From positions 6,667,001 to 6,731,000 of the forward strand of contig NC_089429.1 in assembly GCF_026210795.1 (NCBI RefSeq): a stretch of 64,000 bases of DNA, read 5' to 3'. Positions 60,200-64,000 of this stretch are shown in pieces. Positions within the stretch are counted from its first letter, which is position 1. Every line of letters starts with the position of its first letter. The position numbers and the translations under genes are program-made. This DNA is from Rhizophagus irregularis (lineage: Eukaryota > Glomeromycota > Glomeromycetes > Glomerales > Glomeraceae). The notes beneath the pieces are model-generated. The model worked only from the letters and a program-made list of their open reading frames with translations, was not told the origin of the DNA and did not search any database.

Positions 60200-61430
60200 A
60201 TTTACTGTCAATGTATATTATTATTAAAATATTTTAAATATTTTACTTTTCATTTTTTTTTTCTCTTCATGTAAACTTCTACACAATATATCTAATATGA
60301 TAGATATAGTTTAGTTATTTTTTTATATAAATTTTATTTTTATTTTGTTATATTTGTTGCTTAAATTTTAAACGTAGTATTTTGTTTCAGCTTTTCTATT
60401 TTCTTACATTGATGTAATTTAGTACCTTCACCATAACAAATGCAAGTTCGGAATTGATTTTACTTCATCCCGAAATATTTTACATAAATGTATATTAAGT
60501 TATTTAACATAAATAAAATTAAGTAACATAATTTTATGTGGTTATACACGAAAGCGCCGCAATTTTCATATATTTTCTTATCATGTAATAAAATAGCCGG
60601 AAATAATCATTTGTGACAATGAACTCAAATATAGTAAATCGAATAAGCATCGTCAATAGGAGATACATATATATTTATTTATTTATCTATGCTTAATCCA
60701 TAACCAAACATACAGCCAGTGAAAAAATGTATTGAAAAAGTTTCTGTAATATAAAAGCTGAAAGTTACATTATAACACAAGCGAATAAAAATTGTACAAT
60801 TAAAAACAAAAATTTAAAAGAAATTTTTTGTGAATATATTTAAGGTATTATTTTTACATAATCTGAAAGTTTATCATGCATAATATAAGACCCAAAAGAG
60901 TTTAGAAAAGCTTTAGCCGCTGTTAAATATATACCATTTAAGTAATATTAAAATTATAATATACAGTATCTAATTTGCTAATTTTATTGAGATCATTCCT
61001 TAATTCGGACATAATGGTGGATTCGACCTATGAAAATACGATGTAACGTCAATAGATAATACAAATTTTTTTTCTTTGTAAAAAATTTACGTCGAATAAT
61101 ATTATTTTGATTATTATAGAAAGATTACCTGTAACTTAAACACATCCGGTACCCAATTAGTAATTATATCAAAATATGCGTTCTGTTGTTTTTATATATT
61201 TATTTATTTTAATACATTAAGCATTCTTAAAATTGTTTGCATGTTATTATTTGTTGGATCTTGAAATAACAAAATTTATGACCTTTATTGTAATGCAGTA
61301 ATATTTTATTAAGTTACAGGATGAGACTTGAACTGGCGGAATTTCAATTATTTGAAAGGAAAAAAAGTTCTTCATTATTATTTGACAATCTATTTCTAAA
61401 ATATTAAAGTGGTTTTTGGGTTTTAAACTT
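60200..61430. other. AT-rich stretch
   Basis: 3' flank of the HMG-box gene and AT-rich DNA; no other gene recognised. Confidence 0.5.
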
Positions 61431-61439
61431 CGTCTAGAA

Positions 61440-61985
61440 AAAATGAAAATTGGATGTGACATTTATCCTCAGTCATTGGGCTTTGCTTTTTGCCTGGACG
61501 TTGAGTAGCGCCATGTGGTTACATCCTGTTTTCAGCGCATGAATTGATATACAGTATACTGTATATTGTCAGATTAACGCCTATCAATGGTACCAATAGG
61601 ACGTGTATATACAACGTGATGAGCTACATAATAAAATGGAATGCACGTGATATGGTATTGATCTCACGCAGCGGTCGCTTTAATCTGAGGCAAAGAATCA
61701 ATCTGAGGAACAACATTCGTTGCCTTTAAGACTGTTGATTGTTTTGGCCGTTTGGCCATTTAGCTGTTGGCAAAAAATCCTTTGGCCGAGGGCAAATCCC
61801 AATACTGCTTTAAGACCTCCCAATAACTTCGTGACGACATTATACTTCTGTCTCTTATTTGATCTCAGCGGGTCTGAGGGGAATTGGGATGTTATATCTA
61901 ATTTTAGACGAGTTGAAAGTGATGTCACAAAATACTTTATTTGTGAAGTATGCGGGTTTGGTGCATTGATCTCTCAAAAATAAAT
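61440..61985. other. GC-richer block with open frames on both strands
   Basis: This block is visibly less AT-rich than its surroundings. It has an 87-codon frame on plus (61720-61983, non-ATG start, ending YFICEVCGFGALISQK) and a 76-codon frame on minus (61928-61698, LKLDITSQFPSDPLRSNKRQ). Neither is recognisable. GGCC-rich words (GGCCGTTTGGCCATT) recall the micro-MITE at 27519, and a palindrome ATATACAGTATACTGTATAT lies at 61549. Compositional contrast suggests an inserted element or gene relic. Confidence 0.35.
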
Positions 61986-61989
61986 ATAT

Positions 61990-63640
61990 TTTTCATGATA
62001 ATTTAAATCAACTGATGATACTGATGATAACATGTATTCATTTTGCATGATTGTTTTATTATATACAGTATATAGACTAGAGACAACTGAGTTGTATGTA
62101 CCGTAACTGATATATGTACCGTAAACACCGTAACTTGTGCATATGTAATATTTGGTATAATTCTTTCTCTGAAGCGCTTTGCTCATCATTGTTGTCACAG
62201 TTTAGAATATTTTCAATCACTTTAAATTATTGAAAAATACAAACCATGAAATATATAAATTCGGAGAGATTTAAAAATTTATATTGTTAAGCAGCTATTT
62301 AAACTATTAAACTATTTTATGCTATTAGACTATTTAAATTATTTATACTCTGCGGAATCATTGGCCACAGTAAAAGTTACGGCAATAATAACATTAACGG
62401 CATGTTGGGTTTTGTCGTAATTGTAGCCACAATCCGCTATATCCTTTATATGCTGGCCAATTCATTGGGGCAGTTCCAACTGCATCACTAATTTAGACTG
62501 TCTTTCTTCTCATCATCACTTGTCATTTAAAATTATCCATTAAAAAGTTCTTTTTCACTCAATAAAATAGTTAAGGCTAAGAAATCCGGAAATTTTGTTT
62601 CTCTTTATTTTATTATGTTCTACTTCAAAGTTTAATAATTTTTTCTGTGTAATTAATCATGTGTTCTTTCATTATTGTTCTTTTTATTTCTTTCATCGCA
62701 TGTTCAAATAGGAAAAATAATAGTTGAATCACCTGAATACCATCTGAAGTTAAATTTAAAACATCCGTCTTTTAAACATCCGTCTTTTTTGAAATAAAAA
62801 GACACTTTTTGCTAGTTATGCAATATATTATTGTTTTTGTTTAATACTAATTATTCAAGTTTAACAATAGAATAATGATATTTAACAAGTCGATTATACC
62901 TCATCGGTATAAAAAAATTTAAAATTATAGCTATAATGAATAGATATAGAGGAGGGGATTTTAGTTAAAAAAAAAAAATTTATTATGTATTGGGCTTTAA
63001 CAGTTTTTTTATATTTTTATATCAATTTTTATATCAATCGAATTATCTTTAACAAATTTATTTTTTTTTTATCAACAATCAAGCCATCATATCGATTTTC
63101 ATACCAAAAATTCTAGTCAATGAAAGTTCATACTTGTTAACATTTTAAGTTATGCATTGAAAAAAAATGTGAATTGATTATTTTTTGATCAAGTAATTCG
63201 TGATACGTGGTCGCACAGTATTATTATTATGTTTATTGAATTTCTTTAACAAGCCATACGCATCAAGCGTCATTGACCCAAATAATTTTCATTTCATTTC
63301 AAAGCATTATTGTATTATTCTACGAAGTTGATTACTTGTTGTGTTGTCACTGAAATTTCTATTTAAAAAACATTATTGTTAAATTATTATTACTTTAATA
63401 CGGATCTATCTTCTGTTGAACTGCTCTCTAAATTCATCTGTTGTTTGTCCGGCGGCGGAAGTGAATTGGATTGTCACGTCAGTCGTTATGTGATTTCTCT
63501 GTTTCCTATAGACTATTTTTTTTTCTTTATTAGTAACTGTAGAAGAACAAGTTATATATTAAATACAAAAAATACATTGAAATATTAGCATCCTAAATCT
63601 CTCCATATCAAATCTCCGTATAATAAAACGAAGTAAAAAT
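61990..63640. other. AT-rich stretch with a small GC-richer patch
   Basis: 62360-62500 gives minus-strand text DAVGTAPMNWPAYKGYSGLW before decay, not assignable. No gene is supported elsewhere. Confidence 0.4.
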
Positions 63641-63644
63641 TTAA

Positions 63645-64000
63645 CTATCTAGTCCATGTATTCACTAAATTACTAATCACTTTATTTCCCCATAATTTTC
63701 TATCACTAACACCTAACCTAAATACGTCATCTTTACTATTCTCTAGCATTATATTTTTTATAACTTTTTAATTCTTTTATTTGTTTTTTTTTATTTTCTA
63801 ATTTTTCACTATCTATATCTTCATCCCTCTCTGCACCACTATCTTCTTTTTTCTTTTACTTTCTTTTTAAATCTTTGTAATTCCCAAATGTTTTTCTAAT
63901 TCAATCGTATCATTACACCTGTTAATCCAAATTTGTTGCTGTATTTCCTCATAAATTCATCAAATATGCGAAATTGTAACTCATGCTGGCCTTTAATCTT
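63645..64000 (-). pseudogene. Unrecognised coding relic running off the window
   Basis: On the minus strand the edge reads KIKGQHELQFRIFDEFMRKY then SNKFGLTGVMIRLN and a stop. A Lys/Glu-rich region follows, and then LENSKDDVFRLGVSDRKLWG and NKVISNLVNTWTR end at a TAG (63647). The text looks coding but needs frameshifts. The upstream part lies beyond 64000. No family recognised. Confidence 0.35.

Noticed and set aside
1-64000. tRNA, rRNA or snRNA genes
   Set aside because: Scanning for B-box-like GGTTCGAATCC and conserved rRNA words found no convincing match. A covariance-model search would be decisive.

Overview
The window looks like a TE-rich, strongly AT-rich fungal genome, most likely an arbuscular mycorrhizal fungus close to Rhizophagus (inference). 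The clues are short introns of about 60-115 nt, F-box genes, a BTB-BACK-TLDc gene, a small HMG-box gene, an RNA-dependent RNA polymerase (RdRp) relic, and many decayed LINE, hAT, Tigger and LTR remnants. No species can be proven from sequence alone. No rRNA, tRNA, CRISPR or bacterial operon was found.

Layout. 1-3.5 kb: AT-rich DNA with a 456-bp direct duplication and LINE reverse-transcriptase relics. 3.9-5.0 kb: an unrecognised spliced minus-strand gene with one nonsense codon. 6.7-10 kb: a BTB-BACK-TLDc gene whose BTB exon carries a 787-bp hAT-type MITE. 10.3-11.7 kb: a PP2C phosphatase relic (-) beside a hAT transposase C-terminal relic (+). 12.4-13.9 kb: a LINE 3' fragment and an unrecognised minus-strand gene split by a 214-bp hAT MITE. 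16.5-17.2 kb: a glutamine-rich relic. 18.0-20.3 kb: a 5'-truncated LINE with its target duplication, then a 910-bp hAT MITE. 20.9-24.9 kb: an F-box gene whose C-terminal part appears about 2.6 kb downstream, separated by an unusual T-rich array of splice-site-like repeats. 25.7-28.3 kb: three small inverted-repeat elements and a LINE RNase H relic. 30.7-34.8 kb: a second, reversed copy of the splice-site-like array, a 93-bp MITE, a LINE tail and a tandem array of about 171-bp units. 35.6-43.3 kb: LINE relics, an intact F-box gene bracketed by two copies of one repeat, a LINE endonuclease relic, and a C-terminal RdRp fragment interrupted by a solo LTR. 44.6-46.5 kb: the N-terminal and middle part of an RdRp pseudogene (-). 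48.5-52.1 kb: two more solo LTRs and a Tigger/pogo transposase relic. 53.4-54.4 kb: an intact SWIRM-domain gene (-). 60 kb: a small HMG-box gene. The rest is AT-rich and gene-poor.

The genes that look intact are the 556-residue F-box gene, the SWIRM gene and the HMG-box gene. The BTB gene would be intact but for one insertion. Most of the other coding traces are mobile elements or genes broken by them. The window is best read as a record of gene decay driven by transposition, with several insertions precise enough (target duplication, frame continuity) to reconstruct the event.
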